Source: an uncultured Eubacteriales bacterium (GTDB taxonomy: Bacteria > Bacillota > Clostridia > Christensenellales > UBA1242). Taken from it: 64,000 nucleotides of DNA. The position numbers and the translations under genes are program-made. The notes beneath the pieces were generated by a model. That model ran no database searches, was not told where the DNA came from, and saw only the letters and a list, made by a program, of their open reading frames with translations. The stretch lies in the NCBI GenBank assembly GCA_948512295.1, contig CAOQRA010000001.1:29665-93664 (forward strand), in the 5' to 3' direction. Below, one piece after another: positions 41,441-52,343 of the stretch. Position 1 is the stretch's first letter. Every line of letters begins with the position of its first letter.

Positions 41441-44400
41441 ATGTTTAAAATGAAAAAGTTTTACCTGTTTTTATGTAGTATTTTGCTTGTTTTTGCAGGC
41501 GGCTTTTTCGTTGCTTGTGGGCAAACAGATTATTCAAACATTTCTCTCACTGCAGATAAAAATGTGGTTGTAATGGATGTTGGTGAAGAGCAGATCGTTA
41601 ACTTTACAATAGAAAATTATTTTAATGGAATGGATCAAAATCTTAATTTCAGTTTGCTTTCATCTCCAAACAGCATTTCATTTCAAGCCAGCCAGCCTCA
41701 AAATGGTACCACTGCTTTGACGATCACTGCATTGCATGGTGGCAATGTCACTTTGCGTGCAGTTACCGTGGAGGGGTTAAAAGAATGCACAATTTCTATA
41801 ATTGTAAACGAATATTCCTCATCGCTGGAAAACAATACTAATAATTTGTATCTTTCAGACACTACAAATTTGGTACCCACTTCAGCAGACTTTGTTTTTG
41901 ACGACAATTCAACTGCAAGAGCCTTAGATTATTATTTTTACGGCAGCGCAAGCGTTGATGATCGTCCTCTTAACTTGCAAGATGTTCAGTTGGACGGTAA
42001 TTATATAAAGCAATTCAAAGAAGTAAAACTAAAAACAAATGCGGCTACTTTAGAAAAATATCTTGTTTTTACAAATTTAGAGGGTGAAGAATTTACCATT
42101 TCTGAAGAAACTTCAAACATTTACGCAAATGTTCCTCATAGATTTATTCCTGTAACCCAAGACTTTCAAGGTGCCCAAGAGGTGGTGCTTGGACAAAAAT
42201 TTACCTTTATTGCAAGATACTCTGACGAATTATTCGTGCAGAGAGATTTTTATGTCCTAAAAGATATTGAAGCAGACAAAATAACTATGCAGAGTGCTTA
42301 TGTTAGAGGAGATAATTCTATTCTTGACCAAGAGCTCAAGGATATAACAGAAATAAAGCTTGTTCCTAACAGAGATGATGGACTTAGCAATATTAACCAC
42401 GTAGACTATAAAACAGTTCAATTATTTTTGACACTGCCATCTAACAGCGACCTTATTGATTATACTGCCAATTTGCAAGACCGAGATGCAGTTTCTCTAT
42501 TAAAATTAAGAGAAGAATTGCAAGGCGACAATAAAGTAGTGGTTTATCAAATCAGCAATCGTACTATTACAGCGACAAACACTAAACTTATTTTTCAATA
42601 TTATTACAAAGGTTTTGAAAGCGAAGACGATACTTCTATAAATGCAAAAATTGAAATTCCAATAATTATTGAGTTTGAACCTACTAAAATGTCTGTAAAT
42701 AACGAGGCGGGCGAGCAAAGCAGCACCATTTATACTTTTTATAATAATTATGCCTCTTCCTCTTTCGGCTGGCAAGACTTTTTAATAAATATCAACCCAA
42801 ATGATGCAAAGTTTGATAACGTTGTGGCCACCTTTGAAAGCAATGAGGTGATGCTTCGATATAATAATAAAACTTATCAGAATGGAGAACTTGTTATTAC
42901 CGACCTATCTCAACCTATTGGAATAAAAGGCGTAGATAGTGTAAATCAAGTTAGCGGCGGGGTTGTTACATTAAGACTCAACTATAACATCATTGAACCG
43001 GCATTTTTAGAATATCGCATACGTTATAATATTGTATCTGGCGCTAAAAGTTTAACATTTACTGACAGCGTTTATCGTACGGAGGGTGTTTATTTAAACT
43101 ATGATGAAGAAAATGCAGTTAGCTTTAATGGCTTAGCAGCTGATGCACCTTTTAACATTGTTCAACATAAATTTAAGCCCAAAAACAATGATGAAGTTGA
43201 TGTAATAAATTTTGTAGACTTTTCAATGGAAGCTGCTGGCTCTAAATATCTTGTAGTTTCTCATATTAAAACTAAAGCAGTCGGAAGTGGTACATATACT
43301 TTAACCCTTGACAATGGCACAGCAATTGACGTAACTTTCCGCGTGCTTGAAAAAGTTCACTCACTGGACATTTCTTTAAAAGATGACCTTGGCATTGTTA
43401 CTCAAGTCAACTCGGTGGAAAACGGAAAAGATATATATTTATTAAATAAAAATAATACTTATAATAATAAACTTTCATTTGCATTAATGGCAAACAATAA
43501 TTTAAATTCAACGGCAATTAAAAATGCCACATTGTCAAAAGAGGGAGAAGAGTGCTTTATTTATTCTTTCAATGTGACAAATGTCGTTAATGTAGACCTT
43601 ACAACGCTTACAAATGGACAAGGGAAAATCAATTTTAAAGTCGCGTATGAAAACGCCGTGGATTTTAAAAGAACTACTTCTGAAAAATTATATACTGTTA
43701 CCATAGTATCTTATAGTTTAATTAATCGTATGAATGTAGACCAGCTTTTGGAAGATGGCATAACTCGATCAGCTGCACGCAGTGAGGTTTACATAGGCAC
43801 TGATAACACTTATGCAAGAAGCGTAGAATTTCAAGTTAATACAGAAAGTGCAGGCTATCATTTCTTCCAATATTCAAAAAGTAATTTTGTTTCAGAAAGT
43901 TTTAACAAAAAGTTTATATATTGGACGGTAGAAGGCTCTACAATGTTCTATAATGAAAATTCATACGACAATACATACACTGTTGGAAACTTTGGAACTT
44001 TCAATACTCAAACCATGACATTTACTGCGTTTGCAGATGCACCATCTTTTGTAATTTATTTAGTGGCAAACATTAGACAAATAGACAGAGTTTATTCTTA
44101 CACTATAGAACTTGTTTCAAAACAATATAATCCCGTTGCGGAGATAAGTTTGCAAGAGCAAATCCGAGATAATCAAATAAACTTTTCGGCAAATCAAACC
44201 TATAAAGAACTAGTTGTAAATGTACTGCCTATAAACGCCACCAATGCCGATATAACAGTTATTTTCACTCCTAACAGTATTATAGAAGGAGAAGAAAAGC
44301 AAGAGATTTTGCTTTTTGGGCAGCTAAAAGCGGGAAAATACGAAGGTATTTCAATTGCTAAGATAGATGATTCATCTTTCTTGATTAGGCTTGATTGTTC

Positions 44401-47400
44401 TTCCTTTGTGAAGTCGCCACTGTCTACAAGTGAGCACAAATTAACTGGCAATCTTAAAATACTTGCCAGTGATTGGCTTGACGAAACAGGCAATATTAAA
44501 GATAAGTATATTAATTCTGTCAAAGCTTTTGATATAAATTATTCAAATGGTACAGAAAATAACCCATTCTTTCTTGAATCAGCTTCCGATGTGGAAAAGA
44601 TAGCTGATGCTCTTAACGCTCACTATAAAATTTCTATAGCTATAGATATGAGCGCATCTTCTGACAAACTGCCATTAGGAAATTTCTCGGGTAGTATAAC
44701 AGGTACCAATGATGTAGCAAAGCTTTACGGACTTTCTATTAGAGAGGGACAAGAAATTGGAGACAATAATGTTTTAACAAGTGTCAATTATGGACTTTTC
44801 TCCTCGTTAAGTGAAAGCGCCAAGATTAACAATGTTAAATTTGAGGGAAGTATAGAGATTGAAAATACCAGCGACTGTTTAGTCAATGCGGGTTTGATTG
44901 CAGGGGAAAACTTTGGAAGTTTAAAAAATATTGGAATTAATATAACTTCAAATTCAAAGGTAAATATCAATGGAAGTGGAAATATTGGCATTGTCGTTGG
45001 TTGCAATTATGGCGAAATCTTACAAGACTTCTCTGTTTATACTACAGAAATTAAAGTGGAGCAGTATGACGCCGAGGGCGAGCTTATTGTAGACGAAAAA
45101 GGAAATCCTATTTTAAAAGAAACAAACCCTTTCTTAGGATTAAGCACAAATATTCTTGTATTTATGGGAGATTACAAATTAACAATACGAAGTCCTAAAG
45201 AAAGCATTATGAAAGCGGGCGGTGTAACAGGCTATAATCAAGGAAGCATTATAAAAATAGATAATCCTTTACTTAAACTTTATGGCTATAGTCAATACCT
45301 TGCCTATGCAAACATCACGGCAGAACTTAATGATTTAACCACGGAAGAAACAAATTTCTATTATTCAAATTACACAACCTCTCAAGGCGCAAGTTTTATA
45401 GGCGGTGTAGCGGGTGAAAGTGATGGAGTGAATGCTAAAATTGTCGGACGAGGCTGCTTTACTGATATTAAAGATGAAAATGGTAATGTCATAGGCAAAA
45501 ATTATAATATCGGCGAAGGAATTTTGGTGGGCGGAAAAGTAGAGGGCTGTCAGTATGTCGGTGGCATAGTCGGCAGATTTGAAAATTTTGGCTGTGGTAA
45601 TGATGAAACTTTCTTCCAAGGAATTACTTCCAGAGCATTCGTCAGAGGATATACCAAGAATATTGGTGCGATAAGCGGTTTTGTTAGCTTGCAAAGTAAC
45701 GTCACTCCAAATCCTTTTTATGCTGTCCAAGCTGTGGACGACAGGCGCTCTGGCGTAGAAGCGTCAATGGTTATTCACTATCTTAAAGAACAACCTCTCC
45801 GCAGGCAAAGTTATGATAGAAATAAAATTGGCTTTGGTGCAAATTCCACATTGCAGGTTTTATACGATGAGGATCAAACCAATAAACTTGACAATATTTT
45901 GTCTTATAGTAAAAGAGGTCAGCATTTGATTGACTCTACAGGTTATATTAAAATTGACGATAGTTCTGACTTTGTAAGATATTACGGCGATTATATAGAA
46001 GTTGCATTTGCAAGTGATGGAAATAAAGTTTATTATCAAGACTTCTTCTCTAAAGGTGAAGATGAATGGAAAATATCAGCAAACAAAGCTTTTTCCGAAT
46101 TTAAAAATTCCAATGATGTAATTTCCACAAACACTTTCTATGTCAACTATTTTGAAGTGGCAAGTGTTAAAACTTTAGCACAAGATATAGCTTCAGTACA
46201 AACTATTTTAGACGAGAAATATAACACCATTTCAGCACAAAGCGAACTTTATCCTATATCTGCCACAAATGGCTTAAATTTCCAATCACTAAATAGTGAC
46301 ATTTTAACTTTTGATTCCCAAGGTGTAATAAAAGTATTAAAAAAGGGTACCGCGCAAATCAAGGTTTCCAGTCTTTTAAATACAAATTCAAGCCTTAATA
46401 TATACATTAAAGCTGTAAACTATTTTAATAATAATGAAGATGTTTCTATTATTTACCCAGAGACATCTAATGATGCTATTGCTGTCGATGAGGGGCGTAT
46501 AGAATTAAAAGGCTTTAATTCTGTTACTCTATACATAAAACCAAATTATAGTTTTAATAATAAAATGGTTATCGATAAGAATGGCAATGCAAGCGTAGAT
46601 GGCTTGAACTTCATCCTTTCACCTAACACTGAAATTACATCAAAAGTTTTAATTACAAGCTTTGACAATGATACAGGCTATCAAACTTTGGAAGATTTCA
46701 TAGACAGCACTTCTTGTATTGATGTCACTGTCAATGGTCAAACAATCAACTTTAGTCGCAGGAGTAACACCTTAGAAGGCAAATATGGTCTTAAATTTAA
46801 TTCATATTTATATTCTGATAATGGCTTGCGTGCTGAGGTTAATAAAGAAATTACAAAAACACCACTTTTCTATACAAGAGGTGCTCAAAGTATTCAATTA
46901 AAAAAACATGATAGCATAACTATTACAGCAAAGCGAGTTGGCGTAGATACAATTTTAATTAACTCTTCAAGTGTGGAGGCTAAGCCTTATTTTGCAATCT
47001 ATGATGCACAAGGCAACTTTATTCAAGGCGACTTTGATGAGGCTACAAGGACTTATATTGAGTTAAATAATCAAAAAGAGGGATTGTTTGACATCCTTAT
47101 TAAGCCAGAGCAAAGTGCTGCAACTGGCTTGCAAGAATTTGACTTTTCAATTGCGGTAAACAAATTTAGCCAGATGTTTAAAGATCGTCATTTAAAAGAT
47201 ATATATGGCTATTACAAAATTAAATTATATGCTCAGTCTGATACAAATAAAATGACAGAAATTCCTATCTATTTTGAAAATATGAATGTTAACTCTATAA
47301 GCGTAGATAACTATTTTGATATTGCCAATGTAGAGCAAAGTTCTGACTTTTCAACTTCGTCACTAAAAGCTCATCCTGGGCGCACAGGACTATTGATTAT

Positions 47401-50400
47401 CAATATCAATCCAGAAGAAGCTGATTTGGATTATATTGAAATTGTAAACACCGAGCTTTCAAATCAGCAAGGTAATGGCAGTGCGACCTTTAATTTGGTT
47501 TCTAAATACACAACAGGAGAGCAACTTTTCAATAAAAATACCATAGCGGGCAGTTCAATTGCCAACGGCATAAGGTTTAATCTTCAAGACATAGTAGAAA
47601 TATATGCTACGAAAAAGGATGGTAAAAATCTTTATGAGCAGTATCGTGGACTTATATATGTATCGTATATGGTTGGCACAAATGGTGTAAACGATGGCGG
47701 GCTTGCACAATTTGAAATATCAGCCTTTAAAGATGGCGTAAAGGTGGGACAGCCCAAGATATTAGATTTAACTTTAGAACTTGATTATCATGCTTATGTA
47801 ACTATAGATAAAGCACCTGTTCAAACTTCGCAAAACAATGTTTATGCTTCATACAATGTCGCTCGAGGATTACGATACCAGTTAAACCTAGACTATTACG
47901 GTTTTGCATTTGAAGATATTGAATTGATTTCGTCGGCTCCATCAATTGCAAGCATAATACAAGAACAGGATAAATATTATCTTCAAATAACTTCCAATGA
48001 CATTGATTATTCTTACTTTGATCTAGGCTATAGCGTACTTGTTTACGTAAATGCATATCATGAGGAGGAAGATAATCCACGTTCATTCTCATCAATCACG
48101 CAATTCAATATTTTAGAGTATGTAATTAACTATCAATACACCGAGGGCGACACGCTTTTAGATATTGTAGATGGTATGGATGAGGGGGTTATCAATGTGC
48201 AGGTTGGAAATCCTCAAATATTTAAAGTTGATTTAGGGGCTATTATTGAATACGATCGTACATTACCTAATGTTAAAGAAAAAATAGACTTATTATCGGC
48301 TTCGCTTTCCGAGAATGCAAAATGGACAGCGTATACAAATATTAATGATGTAGGTTTAGAGGGACAAGCAATTTCTGTCAAAGATTTTGATGATAAAATT
48401 TATAAAAAATATAATATTGCTCCAAACATTCCGGCTAGCGAAAATAAATATTTTAGAACGCAAGGCTTGACGATCACTCCTACTGTCACTCATAAAGATG
48501 TAAGCAGTTATTATGTTTTCTCTATGGATTTGAATTTTGCTATTAAAGAAAAAGAGGGGGTTTATGAATACTCTGATTTGCAAGCAAGTCCAAGACTTTA
48601 CACCGAGTTTAAATTTAATGTATATCAATCAAGCTCAAGTGACCATCCTATACCTATTTATAACATTCAAGAACTTAATGAGATGCAAGATAATGCACAT
48701 TATATTCTTTTGGCAGACTTAACCTTGGATTCTTCTTTCCAGCCTTTAAAAACTAAGATAGCTTCGCTTGATGGCAACGGAAATACTATTTACTTTAATG
48801 GCCGCTATCAGTTCAATACCTCAAATATGGGACTCTTTGATACCATTGAAGATGGCACCATAATCAAGAATTTAAATATATCGCTTAGTGGGGATACAAT
48901 ATTCAGAAACATGACGTCAAATGATTTTGTCGCAGGGCTTTTAGCGGGACAAAATAATGGTAGTGTTACTAATTGTTATGCATATAGTGGACACGACGAG
49001 TTTGACACCACCAAAGAATTTGAATTAAGTTGCGAATATGGCGTTGCAGACAGCATAAGCTATGTCGCAGGTTTAGTGGGTGCAAATTCGGGGAATATCA
49101 CTAATTCACGCGCTTCTGTAAATATTACTAATGACTATAATATAGGCGGACTTGTCGGCACCAATTCGGGTAATATTGCAAGCAGTTACTTTAAAAACGC
49201 AAGGCTTATAAGCCGTTCTAATCAAAATCATGCAATTGGGGGGCTTGTGGTAAGCAACTTGCAAAGTGGAAGAATTATAACCTCTTACGCTTCAGCGGAA
49301 AATAGTAGCGATTTGCCGTTCACTTGTGACCGACCAATTTATGACGAACTTGGAAACATCGCAACTCTTCCAAAACATTATATTCAAGCGTCAACTCCAG
49401 AAGGCGGCTTCGCTTACACTAATCTCGGTACTATAGAAGATTGCTACTCAAATATAGCAATGATAGGCTCTAACATGGCAGGGTTTGCCTTTGCCAATGG
49501 CGGCGTCATAAAGAATAGTTTTTCTATGAGTATTCTTGAAAATAAACGTACCGCTTCTGCAGGCTTTAGTAAGAATATTGTAGTAGACAACTCTACTGGT
49601 ACTTTTGAAAATTGCTATTATTTTTATAACAGCGAAGAAGATGAAGGTAAAAAGACAGAGGGCTATGTATATACAGGCTCAGAAAGTGTAAACGGAAATT
49701 ATAATCCACGCTATGGTGAAATAAACTCTTCAATCGAGATTTTAAATGTAAGCGGCATTGAGAGATTGAATTATAAAGATTTTCAGCAAGATAATCTTGA
49801 TAAACATTTCTCAGAATATGCTTATTCTTATTCTGCCACTGCTAATACTGTATGGTATTATAGCGACGGCAGCAAATATGAAGTGTTTGATTCAGTTCAA
49901 TTTGGCGCAGGTAGGCTTGAACTTGCAGCTTCTAATTTAATAGCTTACAGCAAGAAAACACTTGATGGGGCAACTAAAGATGAGGCAACTGGTGAAGTGC
50001 TTTATAACTATAGTGTTGTAAGCTCTAAAATGGGCTCTCTTAAAAACCCAAGACTTATTGCAAGTGCAGAGGAATTTGAACGTGAAATTCTAGCTCCAAG
50101 TTCTAAATCGGGCTTTAACAATGATAACTATAGGCTAATATCCAACATTGATTATTCTTCGTACGATTCACTATCTTCTCTATACAAAATTATTTATTTT
50201 GGTAATCTTGAGGGAAATGGTATGACAATTTCCAATATTGACCTAATTTCTACGGATAAAATGGAAAATGCTGGTATGTTTGCTCAAATTGGGCGCTCTG
50301 ACACGCCGGGTACCATTATGAACCTCAACTTAAAACCTAAAGAGGTTTCATTTGCCAATGCAAATTGCGTAGGCGCGCTTGCGGGCACTCTTAGCAACGG

Positions 50401-51997
50401 ATATTTATACAATATCAACGTTTTATCAAGTGAAGTTTCAAGCTCTGAAACAGGAATGGCAGTATTAGGAAATAATTTCGTAGGTGGAGTTATAGGCAGA
50501 ACGATTGATTCCTTTAATATGAAAAATATTAAAAGTGAACTTTCCGCGGTGGCATATAATAAGCCTCAAGATAGCGATGATGACGATTTATCGTATAGTC
50601 AAAGCAGCGGAAACCTAGATAAGTATTCCTATGCAGGCTCTATTGTCGGATTTGCGGCTGGCAGCGGTATGATGCATAAAATTTATTCTGAGAAAGTCAC
50701 AGATATAATGGGAAGCAGAATAGGCGTTGCAATCGGCGGCTTTGACAAGAATGTTAAAGTAACGTATCTTTATGTTTCTTTAAGTGATGGTCTTTCTTTA
50801 AAAGGCTACGACAATGGTTATGTAGGCTTGGCTGTCGGTGAAGTAAAAGGCGTGCTTGAGAATGTTCAAGTCAGTAAAGTCGGATCTGGCGAAGACGCAG
50901 GTGCAGATGCTGGGGCGGACCTGTTCACTTTGATGCCTGGAGTACCAAAAGCAGTAGGTGGCGTTGCAGGTTTAATAAATAACGGCACGATAACATCAGC
51001 TTATGTAAATCAGTCCTTTGTAGTTAAAGCTTTAAATAATGGCGTTAATATTAAAAGAATTAATTATGTAGGCGGCATCGCAGGCTACGCTATTGGCGAT
51101 AATAAGCTTGAGAAGTGCGTTATCAGCGCTAGCATAAAAACTTCAGGGCAGTTTTTAGGTGGTGTAATTGGTGCTGCATCAGGTACTTTAAACATGAGTG
51201 AAGTTGCAGTAAATTCCAAAGAGCTTAAAATGGCAGGGCAACTGACAAGTGGCTATATCGCAGGGCTGATAGGCTCAGCAAATATGGGGCGTGTTAATGT
51301 GAGCAATTGCTATACAAAAGCTGATATTATACTTCAAAATTATGTTTACACCTCACAAATTGATGCGTATGTTAGTCATTTTATAAACAATGGTACGATT
51401 AATCTAGACCATGTATTCTCAACCGCAAGCATAAAAGTGCAGCTGGAAGATAAGCGACAGGTAAACGGAGTACAGGATATATACTATGGTGAAAAGGAGC
51501 CTGGTTGGTCTACAGACATACATTATGAGCGTAATCAATTTATTGCAAATGATGTATATTTCTATGGTGTGAGCGCTATGACGGAAGGAGAAAACTCTGA
51601 AATTATTACCGATGCTCAAGCTTTAAAACAGGTTGAAAATTTGAGAAAAATTCTTAAATTAGACTATATAAATATACTTTCATACAAAGCCAAAGTGGAT
51701 TCTTCTTTAGCCACTTTGCACGAGCAAACTTTTGGCATGGGAAGCGTATCTAAAATAGACTTAATGAAAAAAGAAATCTCTCAAAAAATCAATAATGACG
51801 AGTCGTTATCTGCAGAAGAAAAATCAAAAGAGTTAGATAGACTTCTTTCACCTTTGAAAAAAGTTGAGTTTGGCAAAGATGCCGTTCAATACATCGTTCA
51901 CAATGAAAAATGGGAAGAGAGTGAAATTTGGTCATATAACCTTAAAACTTTAACCACATATCTTACCATGGAAGACAGTTTTAATTGGCTTAAATAA
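41441..51997 (+). CDS. Giant GLUG-repeat and Ig-like surface lipoprotein
   Basis: 3518 residues, one sixth of the window. A signal peptide with lipobox FVAC (Cys26) anchors it outside. Ig-like or bacterial-Ig-like beta domains fill about 30-1030, with another BIG2-like unit near 1630 (SDILTFDSQGVIKVLKKGTAQIKV). Three GLUG-type beta-helix regions occur: about 1040-1430 (GLIAGENFGSLKNI, GGVAGESDG, GGIVGRF), 2400-2640 (GLLAGQNNGSVTNC, GLVGANSGNITNS, GLVGTNSGNIASS) and 2900-3310 (GGVAGLINNGTITSAY, GGIAGYAIGD, GGVIGAASG). There is no LPXTG or C-terminal membrane anchor; the end is a charged helix. GLUG motifs are known from proteases and adhesins. It is in an operon with the VirB4-type ATPase and may be its surface adhesin, scaffold or substrate. 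Confidence 0.85.
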   Translation: MFKMKKFYLFLCSILLVFAGGFFVACGQTDYSNISLTADKNVVVMDVGEEQIVNFTIENYFNGMDQNLNFSLLSSPNSISFQASQPQNGTTALTITALHGGNVTLRAVTVEGLKECTISIIVNEYSSSLENNTNNLYLSDTTNLVPTSADFVFDDNSTARALDYYFYGSASVDDRPLNLQDVQLDGNYIKQFKEVKLKTNAATLEKYLVFTNLEGEEFTISEETSNIYANVPHRFIPVTQDFQGAQEVVLGQKFTFIARYSDELFVQRDFYVLKDIEADKITMQSAYVRGDNSILDQELKDITEIKLVPNRDDGLSNINHVDYKTVQLFLTLPSNSDLIDYTANLQDRDAVSLLKLREELQGDNKVVVYQISNRTITATNTKLIFQYYYKGFESEDDTSINAKIEIPIIIEFEPTKMSVNNEAGEQSSTIYTFYNNYASSSFGWQDFLININPNDAKFDNVVATFESNEVMLRYNNKTYQNGELVITDLSQPIGIKGVDSVNQVSGGVVTLRLNYNIIEPAFLEYRIRYNIVSGAKSLTFTDSVYRTEGVYLNYDEENAVSFNGLAADAPFNIVQHKFKPKNNDEVDVINFVDFSMEAAGSKYLVVSHIKTKAVGSGTYTLTLDNGTAIDVTFRVLEKVHSLDISLKDDLGIVTQVNSVENGKDIYLLNKNNTYNNKLSFALMANNNLNSTAIKNATLSKEGEECFIYSFNVTNVVNVDLTTLTNGQGKINFKVAYENAVDFKRTTSEKLYTVTIVSYSLINRMNVDQLLEDGITRSAARSEVYIGTDNTYARSVEFQVNTESAGYHFFQYSKSNFVSESFNKKFIYWTVEGSTMFYNENSYDNTYTVGNFGTFNTQTMTFTAFADAPSFVIYLVANIRQIDRVYSYTIELVSKQYNPVAEISLQEQIRDNQINFSANQTYKELVVNVLPINATNADITVIFTPNSIIEGEEKQEILLFGQLKAGKYEGISIAKIDDSSFLIRLDCSSFVKSPLSTSEHKLTGNLKILASDWLDETGNIKDKYINSVKAFDINYSNGTENNPFFLESASDVEKIADALNAHYKISIAIDMSASSDKLPLGNFSGSITGTNDVAKLYGLSIREGQEIGDNNVLTSVNYGLFSSLSESAKINNVKFEGSIEIENTSDCLVNAGLIAGENFGSLKNIGINITSNSKVNINGSGNIGIVVGCNYGEILQDFSVYTTEIKVEQYDAEGELIVDEKGNPILKETNPFLGLSTNILVFMGDYKLTIRSPKESIMKAGGVTGYNQGSIIKIDNPLLKLYGYSQYLAYANITAELNDLTTEETNFYYSNYTTSQGASFIGGVAGESDGVNAKIVGRGCFTDIKDENGNVIGKNYNIGEGILVGGKVEGCQYVGGIVGRFENFGCGNDETFFQGITSRAFVRGYTKNIGAISGFVSLQSNVTPNPFYAVQAVDDRRSGVEASMVIHYLKEQPLRRQSYDRNKIGFGANSTLQVLYDEDQTNKLDNILSYSKRGQHLIDSTGYIKIDDSSDFVRYYGDYIEVAFASDGNKVYYQDFFSKGEDEWKISANKAFSEFKNSNDVISTNTFYVNYFEVASVKTLAQDIASVQTILDEKYNTISAQSELYPISATNGLNFQSLNSDILTFDSQGVIKVLKKGTAQIKVSSLLNTNSSLNIYIKAVNYFNNNEDVSIIYPETSNDAIAVDEGRIELKGFNSVTLYIKPNYSFNNKMVIDKNGNASVDGLNFILSPNTEITSKVLITSFDNDTGYQTLEDFIDSTSCIDVTVNGQTINFSRRSNTLEGKYGLKFNSYLYSDNGLRAEVNKEITKTPLFYTRGAQSIQLKKHDSITITAKRVGVDTILINSSSVEAKPYFAIYDAQGNFIQGDFDEATRTYIELNNQKEGLFDILIKPEQSAATGLQEFDFSIAVNKFSQMFKDRHLKDIYGYYKIKLYAQSDTNKMTEIPIYFENMNVNSISVDNYFDIANVEQSSDFSTSSLKAHPGRTGLLIININPEEADLDYIEIVNTELSNQQGNGSATFNLVSKYTTGEQLFNKNTIAGSSIANGIRFNLQDIVEIYATKKDGKNLYEQYRGLIYVSYMVGTNGVNDGGLAQFEISAFKDGVKVGQPKILDLTLELDYHAYVTIDKAPVQTSQNNVYASYNVARGLRYQLNLDYYGFAFEDIELISSAPSIASIIQEQDKYYLQITSNDIDYSYFDLGYSVLVYVNAYHEEEDNPRSFSSITQFNILEYVINYQYTEGDTLLDIVDGMDEGVINVQVGNPQIFKVDLGAIIEYDRTLPNVKEKIDLLSASLSENAKWTAYTNINDVGLEGQAISVKDFDDKIYKKYNIAPNIPASENKYFRTQGLTITPTVTHKDVSSYYVFSMDLNFAIKEKEGVYEYSDLQASPRLYTEFKFNVYQSSSSDHPIPIYNIQELNEMQDNAHYILLADLTLDSSFQPLKTKIASLDGNGNTIYFNGRYQFNTSNMGLFDTIEDGTIIKNLNISLSGDTIFRNMTSNDFVAGLLAGQNNGSVTNCYAYSGHDEFDTTKEFELSCEYGVADSISYVAGLVGANSGNITNSRASVNITNDYNIGGLVGTNSGNIASSYFKNARLISRSNQNHAIGGLVVSNLQSGRIITSYASAENSSDLPFTCDRPIYDELGNIATLPKHYIQASTPEGGFAYTNLGTIEDCYSNIAMIGSNMAGFAFANGGVIKNSFSMSILENKRTASAGFSKNIVVDNSTGTFENCYYFYNSEEDEGKKTEGYVYTGSESVNGNYNPRYGEINSSIEILNVSGIERLNYKDFQQDNLDKHFSEYAYSYSATANTVWYYSDGSKYEVFDSVQFGAGRLELAASNLIAYSKKTLDGATKDEATGEVLYNYSVVSSKMGSLKNPRLIASAEEFEREILAPSSKSGFNNDNYRLISNIDYSSYDSLSSLYKIIYFGNLEGNGMTISNIDLISTDKMENAGMFAQIGRSDTPGTIMNLNLKPKEVSFANANCVGALAGTLSNGYLYNINVLSSEVSSSETGMAVLGNNFVGGVIGRTIDSFNMKNIKSELSAVAYNKPQDSDDDDLSYSQSSGNLDKYSYAGSIVGFAAGSGMMHKIYSEKVTDIMGSRIGVAIGGFDKNVKVTYLYVSLSDGLSLKGYDNGYVGLAVGEVKGVLENVQVSKVGSGEDAGADAGADLFTLMPGVPKAVGGVAGLINNGTITSAYVNQSFVVKALNNGVNIKRINYVGGIAGYAIGDNKLEKCVISASIKTSGQFLGGVIGAASGTLNMSEVAVNSKELKMAGQLTSGYIAGLIGSANMGRVNVSNCYTKADIILQNYVYTSQIDAYVSHFINNGTINLDHVFSTASIKVQLEDKRQVNGVQDIYYGEKEPGWSTDIHYERNQFIANDVYFYGVSAMTEGENSEIITDAQALKQVENLRKILKLDYINILSYKAKVDSSLATLHEQTFGMGSVSKIDLMKKEISQKINNDESLSAEEKSKELDRLLSPLKKVEFGKDAVQYIVHNEKWEESEIWSYNLKTLTTYLTMEDSFNWLK

Positions 51998-52026
51998 AAA
52001 TCGAGTATTAACTCGATTTTTATTTT
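51996..52026 (+). terminator. Terminator of the VirB4-lipoprotein operon
   Basis: 10-bp stem AAAAATCGAG / CTCGATTTTT, loop TATTAA, then T-rich tail. Confidence 0.85.
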
Positions 52027-52178
52027 TAATGTTTAATAAATAACAGATTTTTTAAAAACTTATTTAATTTTGTTTGGAAATTTTGTCAAAATATGGTAAA
52101 TTGTAATCGTATTAAAGAATTTATTGGGGCTTTTTTAAAATAAAGCCAAATTTTTATGCACTAATTTTAAAAAAATAG

Positions 52179-52207
52179 TTGACTTTCACATTGTCTTTTG
52201 TTATAAT
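52179..52207 (+). promoter_or_regulatory. rpoBC promoter
   Basis: -35 TTGACT (52179-52184), exact 17-base spacer, -10 TATAAT (52202-52207). The predicted leader to rpoB is about 130 bases. The rest of the 52027-52178 spacer is AT-rich with no gene seen. Confidence 0.85.
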
Positions 52208-52272
52208 TGTAAGGACTATAAATGGCGATTGTGAGAGAATTGAATAAATTTTACAAAAATTAATTTGATTTT

Positions 52273-52338
52273 AAGGGGATTTTTATGCCTAAATTTAGGG
52301 CATATTCTCCTTTTTTTGCTTGCAACCGGATAAGGAGA
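52273..52338 (+). promoter_or_regulatory. Two-state leader (attenuator / SD-sequestering) before rpoB
   Basis: AAGGGGA (52273-52279) can pair with TCTCCTT (52306-52312), enclosing an inner hairpin TATGCC/GGGCATA and followed by a T run: an intrinsic-terminator shape. The same TCTCCTT is a perfect complement of AAGGAGA (52332-52338), the rpoB ribosome site. The two pairings exclude each other. Confidence 0.6.
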
Positions 52339-52343
52339 GTTAG

